From: Amycolatopsis thailandensis
GTDB lineage: Bacteria > Actinomycetota > Actinomycetes > Mycobacteriales > Pseudonocardiaceae
Length of the DNA stretch: 64,000 nt
Assembly: GCF_002234405.1 (NCBI RefSeq)
Contig: NZ_NMQT01000117.1
Location: forward strand, 1-64,000
Direction: 5' to 3'
This document shows positions 8,126 through 15,526 of the stretch, in pieces. How positions within the stretch are numbered: the stretch's first letter is position 1; every line of letters begins with the position of its first letter. The notes under the pieces are model-generated. The model was not told the DNA's origin, did no database searches, and saw nothing but the letters and a program-made list of their open reading frames with translations. Both the position numbers and the translations under genes were made by a program.

Positions 8126-9982
8126 TCAGGAGAGCAGGCGATACACCGTCTGCTCGCCGACGGTGGTGGCGGTGAAGTTCGCCGCCACCCATTCGGAGAT
8201 CTCGTTCGAGCCGCCGCCGGGGCCACCGCCTCGGCCGCCCTCGACGTAGTAGGTGATCTCGCCGTCGGCCACGTACTGCTGGAACTCCGCCAGCGTCGGC
8301 GCAGGATCCGAACCGCTCCAGCCGCCGATGCCGATCACCGACTTCCCGCTCGCGAGTTCCAGGTTCGCCGCCGACTGCGAACTCGACGTCGCCGCCGCCC
8401 ATTTCGTCGTGGTCGCGGCGAGTACGGTGCCGAGTTCCGTAGACGCGCTCTCCTCCATCCCGGGACCGCCCATGCCACGCTCACCACCCGTGGCCGGACC
8501 GGAGATCGGGATCGAGCCGGAATGCGCCTGCGAAGCGGTCTCGACGGCGTACGCGGCGGTGCCGAGGCCGACGGTCAGCACGGCGGCCGTCGCGACGACG
8601 GCGACGAGTTCGCGCAGCGGCGGGACACCCACCAGCACGACGGTCGCGGTCACCAGGCCGAGGCCGACGATGACCCAGCGCAGTACGGGCAGCCAGTCGG
8701 CGTCGCGGTCGAGCAGGATGTACGCCCAGACGGCGCTGGCCGCGATCATCAGCGACAGGAACACCCGCGGCGCGAGATGCGCCCGGCCGCGCCAGAGCGA
8801 GGTCCCGGAGATCGCCACCACGGCGGCGATCGACGGCGCCAGCGCGACGGCGTAGTACGGGTGCACGATGCCGCTCATGTAGCTGAACACCAGCGCGGTG
8901 ACGAGCATCCAGCCACCCCAGACGACCAGCGCGGCCCTGGTCCGGTCGGTCCCGGCGGCCCGCCTGGTGAACCACAGCCCCGCGACCAGCCCGATCAGCG
9001 CGGCGGGCAGCAGCCACGACACCTCACCGCCGAAGCTGGCGCCGAACATCCGGGTCAGGCCGCTCTCGCCGCCGAAGCCGACGTTCCCGCCGCTCATCCC
9101 GCCGCCCGGGCCGCCGACCATGACGCCCCCGCCACCGCCGCTCCCGCCGAAGATCCGGCCGAGACCGTTGTAGCCCAGCGCCAGTTCGAGCAGGCTGTCG
9201 TCGGCCGAACCACCGATGTACGGACGCGACGCCGTCGGCCACAGATCGACCAGCGCGATGAACCAGCCCGCCGAGACGACCACCGACACCACTGCTCCGG
9301 CCAAATGCAGCAGGCGTTTGCCCAGCGAGGCCGGCGCGGCGATCAGGTAGGCGAGGCCGAGCGCGGGCAGCACCAGGAACGCCTGCATCATCTTGGTCAG
9401 GAAGCCGAATCCGATCGCCACACCGGCGAACATCAGCCAACGCGGGCTCGCCTTCTCGATCGCGCGGATCGTGCAGTACGCGCCGGCGATCAGCAGCAGC
9501 GTCAGCAGCGCGTCCGGGTTGTTGAACTTGAACATCAGCGCGGCGACCGGCGTGAGCGCGAACGCCGCCCCGGCGAACAGGCCGGCGACCGGCCCGGAGG
9601 TCCGCTTCACCGTCAGGTACAGCAGGCCGACCGAAGCGACCCCCATCAGCGCCTGCGGGGCCAGGACCGTGAAGCTGGAGAAGCCGAAGAGCCGGGCGAA
9701 CGCCGTCGTGACCCAGAGCGCGGCCGGGGGTTTGTCGACGGTCAGCACGTTGCCGGCGTCGAGGGAGCCGAACAGCCACGCCTTCCAGTCCTGCGTGCCG
9801 GACTGCACCGCCGCCGCGTAGAACGAGTTGCCGTAGCCGGAGGCTGTCAGGTTCCAGAAGTACAGCAGCGCGGTGGCGGCGAGCAGGCCGAAGACCGCGG
9901 GACGGACCCAGCGGCCCGGCGGCTTCGCGACGTCTTCCTCGACAGGGCGGGGTTCGACCCGGGAAGCGAGTGCGGTGGTCAT
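8126..9982 (-). CDS. GT39 family membrane glycosyltransferase (first copy)
   Basis: A 618-residue membrane protein of the GT39/PMT_2 group (ArnT-like, YkcB-like). Such enzymes move a sugar from a polyprenyl-phosphate donor to an acceptor outside the membrane. The N-terminus has the NSFYAAAVQSG and TVDKPPAALWV motifs with a conserved acidic residue. About ten or more helices follow, with a Gly-rich loop near residues 275-315 (GGSGGGGGVMVGG). The C-terminal 130 residues are extracytoplasmic (TKWAAATSSSQSAANLELASG). It lies 4 nt after the GT2 gene and closely resembles the gene at 11315-13198. The pair probably arose by duplication. Confidence 0.87.
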   Translation of the reverse strand: MTTALASRVEPRPVEEDVAKPPGRWVRPAVFGLLAATALLYFWNLTASGYGNSFYAAAVQSGTQDWKAWLFGSLDAGNVLTVDKPPAALWVTTAFARLFGFSSFTVLAPQALMGVASVGLLYLTVKRTSGPVAGLFAGAAFALTPVAALMFKFNNPDALLTLLLIAGAYCTIRAIEKASPRWLMFAGVAIGFGFLTKMMQAFLVLPALGLAYLIAAPASLGKRLLHLAGAVVSVVVSAGWFIALVDLWPTASRPYIGGSADDSLLELALGYNGLGRIFGGSGGGGGVMVGGPGGGMSGGNVGFGGESGLTRMFGASFGGEVSWLLPAALIGLVAGLWFTRRAAGTDRTRAALVVWGGWMLVTALVFSYMSGIVHPYYAVALAPSIAAVVAISGTSLWRGRAHLAPRVFLSLMIAASAVWAYILLDRDADWLPVLRWVIVGLGLVTATVVLVGVPPLRELVAVVATAAVLTVGLGTAAYAVETASQAHSGSIPISGPATGGERGMGGPGMEESASTELGTVLAATTTKWAAATSSSQSAANLELASGKSVIGIGGWSGSDPAPTLAEFQQYVADGEITYYVEGGRGGGPGGGSNEISEWVAANFTATTVGEQTVYRLLS

Positions 9983-9986
9983 GGGG

Positions 9987-11240
9987 TCAGCTCTCCATCT
10001 CGGTGGCGGGCCGGCGGCGGAAGACCCAGCCGCGCAGCAACAGGAAGCGCAGGACGGTGGCCGCGAGGTTCGCGAGCACGAGGACGGTGATCTCGAGCGG
10101 CAGTCCCGGTGCCGTCATCGTGTGCAGCAGCGCCAGCGCGCCGCTGGTGAGCGCGAGCCCGAGGCCGAACACGACGAGGCCCTGGAATTGGTGCATTCCG
10201 GCGCCTTCCCGGCCGCGGATGCCGAAGGTCAGGCGCCGGTTGAGCGCGGTGTTGCCGACCGCGGTCACCAGCAGCGCGGCGAAGTTCGCCACCTGGGCGC
10301 CGGTGAAGGTCCGCAGCAGCAGGAACAGCACGAGATAGGCGATGGTGCTGGCGACGCCGACGGCGGCGAACCGCACCAGTTGCCGCACCAGGCTCGGCGC
10401 CACCCCGGGCGCCTGGACCTGGATCGGCGCGCGGCCGAGCTGCTCACGCAGATCACCGATCGGGATCCGGCCGGTCATCGTCGCCTTGGTCAGCCGCGCG
10501 ATGCCTTTGAGGTCGGCGGTCGCGGTGGCGACGATGTTCACCGACGAATCCGGGTCGTCGACCCAGTCCACCGGGACCTCGTGGATCCGCAGCCCGGCTT
10601 TCTGGGCCAGCACCAGCAATTCGGTGTCGAAGAACCAGCCGGTGTCGTGGATGTGGGGGAGCAGCCGCTCGGCGACGTCGGCGCGGATCGCCTTGAACCC
10701 GCACTGCGCGTCGCTGAACCTCGCGGCCAGCGTGCCGCGCAGGATCAGGTTGTAGCAGCGGGAAATGAACTCCCGCTTCGGGCCACGCACCACGCGCGCG
10801 CCGCGGGCGAGCCTGCTGCCGATGGCGAGGTCGGAGTGCCCGGACAGCAGCGGCGCCACGAGGGGGCCGAGCGCGGCCAGATCGGTCGAGAGGTCGACGT
10901 CCATGTAGGCCAGCACCGGAGCGTCCGAAGTGGACCAAACCGCGCGCAGCGCCCGGCCGCGACCTTTCTCCTCGAGACGGCGGACTTCGACGTCCTCGAA
11001 CTCGCGGCTCAGTCGTTCGGCGACGCGCAGGGTGCCGTCCGTGCTGGCGTTGTCCGCGACGGTGATCCGGAACGGGTACGGGAACTGCTCCGCGAGATGC
11101 GCGTGCAGCCGCCGGATGCACGGTTCGAGGTCGGTCTCCTCGTTGTAGACCGGGATGACGACGTCGAGAACGGCGGAGCCGGTGGGGGCGATGGCGGGGC
11201 GGCGGCCGGTTTCGGCGCCGGAGAGGATCGCGGCTGTCAT
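9987..11240 (-). CDS. GT2 glycosyltransferase fused to GtrA-like membrane domain
   Basis: A 417-residue enzyme with two parts. Residues 25-270 are a GT2 (dolichyl-phosphate-mannose-synthase-like) domain with VVIPVYNEE, DNASTDGT and the metal-binding MDVDLSTD. The C-terminal part has four membrane helices of the GtrA type. It probably makes a polyprenyl-phosphate sugar at the inner face and helps it across the membrane for the neighbouring GT39 enzymes. The ATG at 11240 is preferred over 11258. With it, the upstream TGTG array lies 35 nt from the start, the same as for the next GT39 gene. Confidence 0.87.
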   Translation of the reverse strand: MTAAILSGAETGRRPAIAPTGSAVLDVVIPVYNEETDLEPCIRRLHAHLAEQFPYPFRITVADNASTDGTLRVAERLSREFEDVEVRRLEEKGRGRALRAVWSTSDAPVLAYMDVDLSTDLAALGPLVAPLLSGHSDLAIGSRLARGARVVRGPKREFISRCYNLILRGTLAARFSDAQCGFKAIRADVAERLLPHIHDTGWFFDTELLVLAQKAGLRIHEVPVDWVDDPDSSVNIVATATADLKGIARLTKATMTGRIPIGDLREQLGRAPIQVQAPGVAPSLVRQLVRFAAVGVASTIAYLVLFLLLRTFTGAQVANFAALLVTAVGNTALNRRLTFGIRGREGAGMHQFQGLVVFGLGLALTSGALALLHTMTAPGLPLEITVLVLANLAATVLRFLLLRGWVFRRRPATEMES

Positions 11241-11274
11241 ATCGTCAATCTCGGCCATCGCGCTGAGGCCGGCT

Positions 11275-11300
11275 TGTGCCGAAGCTGTGCCGGCGCTGTG
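11275..11300 (-). promoter_or_regulatory. Three 11-bp-spaced TGTG repeats upstream of GT2 gene
   Basis: TGTG occurs at 11275, 11286 and 11297, exactly 11 bp apart, which is one helical turn. OmpR/PhoB-type response regulators bind such direct repeats. The core TTGTGCCGAAGCTGTGC is identical to that at 13232-13248. Read toward the gene the unit is GCACAGC. Position and sharing across four promoters support a common regulator. Confidence 0.6.
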
Positions 11301-11314
11301 TTCCGCCACGGGAT

Positions 11315-13198
11315 TCACCGGCTCAGGTCGTAGACGGTGACACCGTCCACAGTGGTCGGTTCGTAGGTCTGCGCGACCCATTCGGCGATCCGCTCGGCGG
11401 CGTCGCTGCCGGTCTCGCCGCGCATCATCATGCCCTCGCCCAGGAAGTAGTGGATCCGTCCATTTCGGACGTACTCCTGGAACTGTTCCAGGGTGGGAGC
11501 CGGATCCGTGCCGTTGAACCCGCCCACTGCCATCACCGGGGACCCGCCGCCGAGCTGGTAGCCCGCCGCGTTGTTGGAGCCCACGGTCGCCGCCGCCCAG
11601 GTGTACTTTTCACTGTCTTTCCGGAGCAGCGCGACCAGTTCGTCGCCGGGCAGGCTCGTCCCGAGCAAACCCCCGCCAGGCCCGCCTTGCCCGCCGATGA
11701 CGATCCCACCGCCACCCGGCCCCATGCCGCGGCCGATCGCCGGACCCGCCGAGGGCAACGCGCCGGAATGCGGGGTCGCCGCTGTCGCGACCGTGTACGC
11801 GCCGGTTCCGGCGAGAACGGTGACCAGTGCGCCGACGGCGACCAAACGCCTTGCCACGTCAGGCAATCGTGCGGCGAAGAACACCAGGAACGCGCAGAGG
11901 AGACCCGCCACGAGAATGGCGATCCCCAGTGCGGGAAGCCAGTCGGATTGCCGTGACAGCAAGAGGTACGTCGTCAGCGCGGTCAAGCCGATCCCGGCGC
12001 TCAAGGCGCCCGCGGCGGCCGGATTCCCCCGGGCGCGCCACAGCTGCGTGCCCGCGATGCCGACGAGACCGGCGATCGCGGGGCCGAGCGCGATCATGTA
12101 GTAGGCGTGGATGATGCCGCCCATGTAGCTGAACACCACGGCGGTCACCAGGAACCAGCCGCCCCACACGATCAGCGCCGCGCGGCCGCGGTCGGTGCGA
12201 GGGGCCCGGCGGGTGAACCACAGCCCGGCGGCCAGCGCGAGCACGGCGGCGGGGAGCAGCCAGGCGATCCCACCCGCCATTTCGCTGCCGAACAACCGGG
12301 CCCAGCCGGTACCGCCCCAGCCGCCGCCGGGGCTTCCGCCGACACTGCCGACCTCGTCGCCGGTGATGCGGCCGAAACCGTTGTAGCCGAAGACCAGTTC
12401 CCACAGGCTGTTCTCCTGCGAGCCGCCGATGTACGGGCGGTCGGCGGCGGGCCACAGCGCGACGACGGCGAGATACCAGCCGGCGGAGACGATGGTCGCG
12501 CCCAAAGCCCCGAGCAAGTGCAGCAGACGTTTGCCCGGCGAGGCCGGCGCGGCGATCAGGTAGGCGAGCGCGAACGCGGGCAGCACCAGGAACGCTTGCA
12601 GCATCTTGGCGAGGAAGCCGAACCCGACGGCGACCCCGGCCAGCGCCAGCCAGCGCGGGCTAGCGTTCTCCAGCGCGCGGACGACGCAGTAGGCGCCCGC
12701 GACCAGGAGCAGCACGAGCAGCGCGTCGGGGTTGTTGAACCGGAACATCAGCGCGGCGGCGGGGGTGAGGGCCAGGACGGCGCCCGCCAGCAGCCCCGCG
12801 GCCGGGCCGGACGTCCGGCGCACCGCGGCGAACAGCAGCGCCACCGAGCCGATTCCCATCAGTGCCTGCGGCACCAGGATGCTCCAGGCGTTGACGCCGA
12901 ACAGGCGCGCGGAAAGGCTCATCACCCACAACGCGGCCGGTGTCTTGTCGACCGTGATCGCGTTCGCGGCGTCGCTGGAGCCGAAGAACAGCGCTTTCCA
13001 GCTCAGCGATCCCGCCTGGGCGGCCGCCGAGTAGAAGGCGTTGGCCCAGCCGGATTCCCCGAGGTTCCACAGATAGAGGACGGCGGTCGCGAGCAGAAGC
13101 GCGGCCAGTGAGGCCCGGACCCGGCGCGGGCCGTCGGGCCTGCCTCGGGCGGGGGGAGCGGCTTGATCGGCTTCGTCGCGGGAGGCGAGGAGGGTCAT
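11315..13198 (-). CDS. GT39 family membrane glycosyltransferase (second copy)
   Basis: A 627-residue paralogue of the GT39 protein at 8126-9982. It has the same NAFYSAAAQAGS and TVDKTPAALWV motifs, a matching helix pattern and a Gly-rich loop (VGSVGGSPGGGWGGTG, about residues 285-300). The C-terminal extracytoplasmic domain contains TWAAATVGSNNAAGYQLG. It likely transfers a lipid-linked sugar to an outer acceptor. It starts at ATG 13198, 4 nt after the histidine kinase gene ends. A TGTG array inside the end of the kinase gene suggests its own promoter. Confidence 0.87.
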   Translation of the reverse strand: MTLLASRDEADQAAPPARGRPDGPRRVRASLAALLLATAVLYLWNLGESGWANAFYSAAAQAGSLSWKALFFGSSDAANAITVDKTPAALWVMSLSARLFGVNAWSILVPQALMGIGSVALLFAAVRRTSGPAAGLLAGAVLALTPAAALMFRFNNPDALLVLLLVAGAYCVVRALENASPRWLALAGVAVGFGFLAKMLQAFLVLPAFALAYLIAAPASPGKRLLHLLGALGATIVSAGWYLAVVALWPAADRPYIGGSQENSLWELVFGYNGFGRITGDEVGSVGGSPGGGWGGTGWARLFGSEMAGGIAWLLPAAVLALAAGLWFTRRAPRTDRGRAALIVWGGWFLVTAVVFSYMGGIIHAYYMIALGPAIAGLVGIAGTQLWRARGNPAAAGALSAGIGLTALTTYLLLSRQSDWLPALGIAILVAGLLCAFLVFFAARLPDVARRLVAVGALVTVLAGTGAYTVATAATPHSGALPSAGPAIGRGMGPGGGGIVIGGQGGPGGGLLGTSLPGDELVALLRKDSEKYTWAAATVGSNNAAGYQLGGGSPVMAVGGFNGTDPAPTLEQFQEYVRNGRIHYFLGEGMMMRGETGSDAAERIAEWVAQTYEPTTVDGVTVYDLSR

Positions 13199-13202
13199 GG
13201 CC

Positions 13203-14735
13203 TCAGCGTCGGATCTCGACCTGGGGCGGGGTTGTGCCGAAGCTGTGCACCCGCTGTGAGGGCGCGATCACCGGCAGATGGACGGCGAACTCGGTGTGCC
13301 CCGGACGGCTGTGCACCTCGATCGTGCCGTGATGGGCCACGACGATGGCCGACGTGATCGCCATCCCGAGCCCGGTGCTGCCCGCCGCGCGCGAACGCGA
13401 GGTGTCGCCGCGGGCGAAGCGTTCGAACACACTGGGCAGGAGTTCGGGCGCGATACCGGGTCCGTCGTCGGTGACGGTCAGCACCGCCGCGCCGGTGCGG
13501 GAACGGCTCAGCTCGGTGACCACCACGGTGCCCGGCGGGGTGTGCGTGCGCGCGTTGGACAGCAGGTTCGCCAGCGCCTGGTGCAGACGCTGGACGTCGC
13601 CGCGGACGAGCACGGGTACCCGGGGCAGACGGAGTTCCCAGCGGTGTTCCGGACCGGCGACGTGCGCGTCGCCGACGGCGTCCGCGGCCAGCCGGACGAG
13701 ATCGACCTGGCCCGCTTCGAGCGGTCGTCCGGCGTCGAGTCTCGCCAGCAGGAGGAGGTCCTCGACGAGCGTCGTCATCCGGGCGGCCTCGGACTGGATC
13801 CGCGACAGCGAACGCGCGACCTCCGGTGGGACCAGCGCGCTGCCACGGCCGGCGAGTTCGGCGTACCCGCGGATCGCCGCGAGCGGGGTGCGGAGTTCGT
13901 GGCTAGCGTCCGCGACGAACCGGCGGACGCGGGTCTCGCTGGCGTGGCGGGCTTCCAGCGCCTGCGCGATGTGTCCGAGCATGAGGTTCAGCGCCGAACC
14001 GACCTGGCCGACCTCGGTGCGCGGATCGGTGTCGATCTCGGGCACCCGCACGGAAAGCGCGACCTGGCCGCGGTCCAGCCGCATCGCCGACACCCGGCCG
14101 GCGGTCGCCGCGACCCGGTCGAGCGGCCGCAGCGTGCGCCGGACCGCGAACGCGCCGAGGAACCCGGCACCGGCGACACCTGCGGCCGCGACCCCGAACA
14201 GGATCCACCCGACGGTGGACAACGTGTCCTGCATCGGCCCGAGCGGGAGCCCGGTGACGACCACGCCGCCGGGGATCGAGGCGGCCTGCACGCGGTAGTC
14301 GCCGAGACCGCCGAGCGTCATCGTCATCGGCGGCCGGTCCGCCGGGATCGCGAACAGGCCGCTCTCCTGCTCGGCCGACAGTCCCTGCGGAAGTCCTTGC
14401 ACGGTGAGGACTCCCGCGTAAAGCACCCTGTCGCCCGAGTAGCGGACGCTGAGCGTCCCGGAGGCCTGGCCCGGCGCGTTGAGCGGGTCGGGCCCGAGGC
14501 CGTCCTCCGGCGGACGGTTCGCGAAGTCGTGGGCCCGGGCCGACGCGGCCGAGAGCTGGCCGTCGATCTGGCCGGTGAGGAACGACCGCAGGGCGATCTC
14601 GCTGGCGACGCCGATCACCAGGCAGACGAAGGTGAGCAACAGCACCATCGAACCGGTCAGCTTGGCGCGCAGGGAAAGCCGCCCGGGCCGGGACCACCGG
14701 CGCGGGCCGGTGGTCGGGACCGAACCGGTTGCCAT
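13203..14735 (-). CDS. Membrane sensor histidine kinase
   Basis: A 510-residue two-component sensor. TM1 (about residues 27-50), an extracytoplasmic loop of about 110 residues, TM2 (about 160-185), HAMP, HisKA with the phosphoacceptor in VADASHELRTPLAAIRG, then HATPase with NLLSNARTHTPPG (N box), DDGPGIAPE (G1), FERFARGD (F) and GLGMAI (G2). All kinase motifs are intact. No response regulator gene adjoins it, which is unusual since kinase genes of this class normally follow one. It starts at ATG 14735. Its promoter carries a TGTG array shared with the glycosyltransferase genes. Confidence 0.92.
   Translation of the reverse strand: MATGSVPTTGPRRWSRPGRLSLRAKLTGSMVLLLTFVCLVIGVASEIALRSFLTGQIDGQLSAASARAHDFANRPPEDGLGPDPLNAPGQASGTLSVRYSGDRVLYAGVLTVQGLPQGLSAEQESGLFAIPADRPPMTMTLGGLGDYRVQAASIPGGVVVTGLPLGPMQDTLSTVGWILFGVAAAGVAGAGFLGAFAVRRTLRPLDRVAATAGRVSAMRLDRGQVALSVRVPEIDTDPRTEVGQVGSALNLMLGHIAQALEARHASETRVRRFVADASHELRTPLAAIRGYAELAGRGSALVPPEVARSLSRIQSEAARMTTLVEDLLLLARLDAGRPLEAGQVDLVRLAADAVGDAHVAGPEHRWELRLPRVPVLVRGDVQRLHQALANLLSNARTHTPPGTVVVTELSRSRTGAAVLTVTDDGPGIAPELLPSVFERFARGDTSRSRAAGSTGLGMAITSAIVVAHHGTIEVHSRPGHTEFAVHLPVIAPSQRVHSFGTTPPQVEIRR
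13233..13258 (-). promoter_or_regulatory. Three 11-bp-spaced TGTG repeats upstream of second GT39 gene
   Basis: TGTG at 13233, 13244 and 13255 is exactly 11-bp periodic and ends 35 nt before the GT39 start at 13198. The array lies inside the last codons of the histidine kinase gene. The 17-nt core equals that upstream of the GT2 gene. It probably allows the glycosyltransferase genes to be induced separately from the kinase. Confidence 0.6.
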
Positions 14736-14770
14736 GCCCCCGAGCGTGCGCCGGGGTCGTATGTACGCCT

Positions 14771-14796
14771 TGTGTCCCGCCTGTGAGCCCGCTGTG
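14771..14796 (-). promoter_or_regulatory. Three 11-bp-spaced TGTG repeats upstream of histidine kinase
   Basis: TGTG at 14771, 14782 and 14793, again 11 bp apart, with the nearest unit 36 nt from the kinase start. It shares the spacing and start distance of the arrays at 11275 and 13233, which suggests autoregulation of the kinase gene by the same response regulator. Confidence 0.6.
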
Positions 14797-14807
14797 CGCG
14801 TGCGTGT

Positions 14808-14844
14808 CACAGAAAGGTCTGACGGCGGGCACAGGTCCGGCACA
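14808..14844 (+). promoter_or_regulatory. CACA repeats upstream of the secreted-protein gene
   Basis: CACA occurs at 14808, 14830 and 14841, all on an 11-bp grid with one degenerate position at 14819. Orientation is reversed relative to the array at 14771-14796, so both arrays face their own gene in the same way. The array ends 52 nt before the ATG of the gene at 14896. Confidence 0.5.
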
Positions 14845-14895
14845 GCCGCGGTGCGGACGGTGGGGGCAACGCCGAGACCACAGGAGTCGAAGACC

Positions 14896-15438
14896 ATGAA
14901 CGAAACCACTTCCGCCACACCCGCCACCCCTGCCTCTCCGTCCACTTCGGACTGGGGTGCTTCTTCTTCGCGAGGCGGGAAACGCAAAGCAGTCGTCGCG
15001 GGCGCGGCCGCCGCGGTGCTCGCCGTCGGTGGCGGTGCGGCGATCTGGGCCGCCGGTTCGTCGGCCGACACCGCGTCCGCGGCTCCGGGTGGTGCCCCGG
15101 GCGGCGGGGCGGGCATGGGTGGCCCCGGCGGTTCCCGTGCCCTTCACGGCGAGTACGTCGTGTCGGACGGCAACGGCGGCTACACCACGCAGCTCACGCA
15201 GACCGGGAAGGTGACCGAACTGAGCGCGACGTCGCTGACAGCGGTGAGCGACGACGGCTACAGCAAGGTCTACACGATCGACTCGTCGGTGGTGAACGGC
15301 GTCGCGACCGGTGACACGGTCACCGTCGTCGCCACGACTTCCGGCACGACCGCGACCGCGCAGTCGGTGCGGGAGTCGGCAGGGGAGGGCCAGGGGCCGC
15401 CCTCCGGCGGCGATGGCGGGACGCCGCCGGGCCAGTGA
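14896..15438 (+). CDS. Small membrane-anchored/secreted Gly-rich protein, DUF5666-like
   Basis: A 180-residue protein. The cytoplasmic N-terminus of about 28 residues is followed by one hydrophobic segment (AVVAGAAAAVLAVGGGAAIWAAG), a Gly-rich linker (GGAPGGGAGMGGPGG) and a small beta-rich domain (VSDGNGGYTTQLTQTGKVTE ... TVTVVATTSG) resembling DUF5666. The tail is Pro/Gly-rich. It starts at ATG 14896 after CAGGAG. It diverges from the histidine kinase gene and shares its repeat-type promoter, so it may be a target or a periplasmic partner of that kinase. The function is not known. Confidence 0.75.
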   Translation: MNETTSATPATPASPSTSDWGASSSRGGKRKAVVAGAAAAVLAVGGGAAIWAAGSSADTASAAPGGAPGGGAGMGGPGGSRALHGEYVVSDGNGGYTTQLTQTGKVTELSATSLTAVSDDGYSKVYTIDSSVVNGVATGDTVTVVATTSGTTATAQSVRESAGEGQGPPSGGDGGTPPGQ

Positions 15439-15451
15439 CCCGCCCGCAGCC

Positions 15452-15506
15452 TGCAATGAAGGGGCCTTTCATAGCAAAATTTGCTATGAAAGGCCCCTTC
15501 ATCGCA
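15452..15506. terminator. 55-nt palindrome between convergent genes (copy 1)
   Basis: Arms of 27 bp with one mismatch surround a single central base. The core is ATGAAGGGGCCTTTCATAGC and its complement. It lies between the secreted-protein gene (+) and the desaturase-reductase gene (-), both ending into it. A second copy with only two base differences over about 60 nt is at 41312-41366, also between convergent genes. It probably terminates both transcripts. There is no T-run. Confidence 0.7.
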
Positions 15507-15526
15507 CGCCTGCCGTCACGAGGCGC

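Noticed and set aside
11315..15438. Search for a response regulator gene beside the histidine kinase
   Set aside because: No frame with a receiver domain or OmpR-type helix-turn-helix was found on either strand near the kinase or elsewhere in the window.
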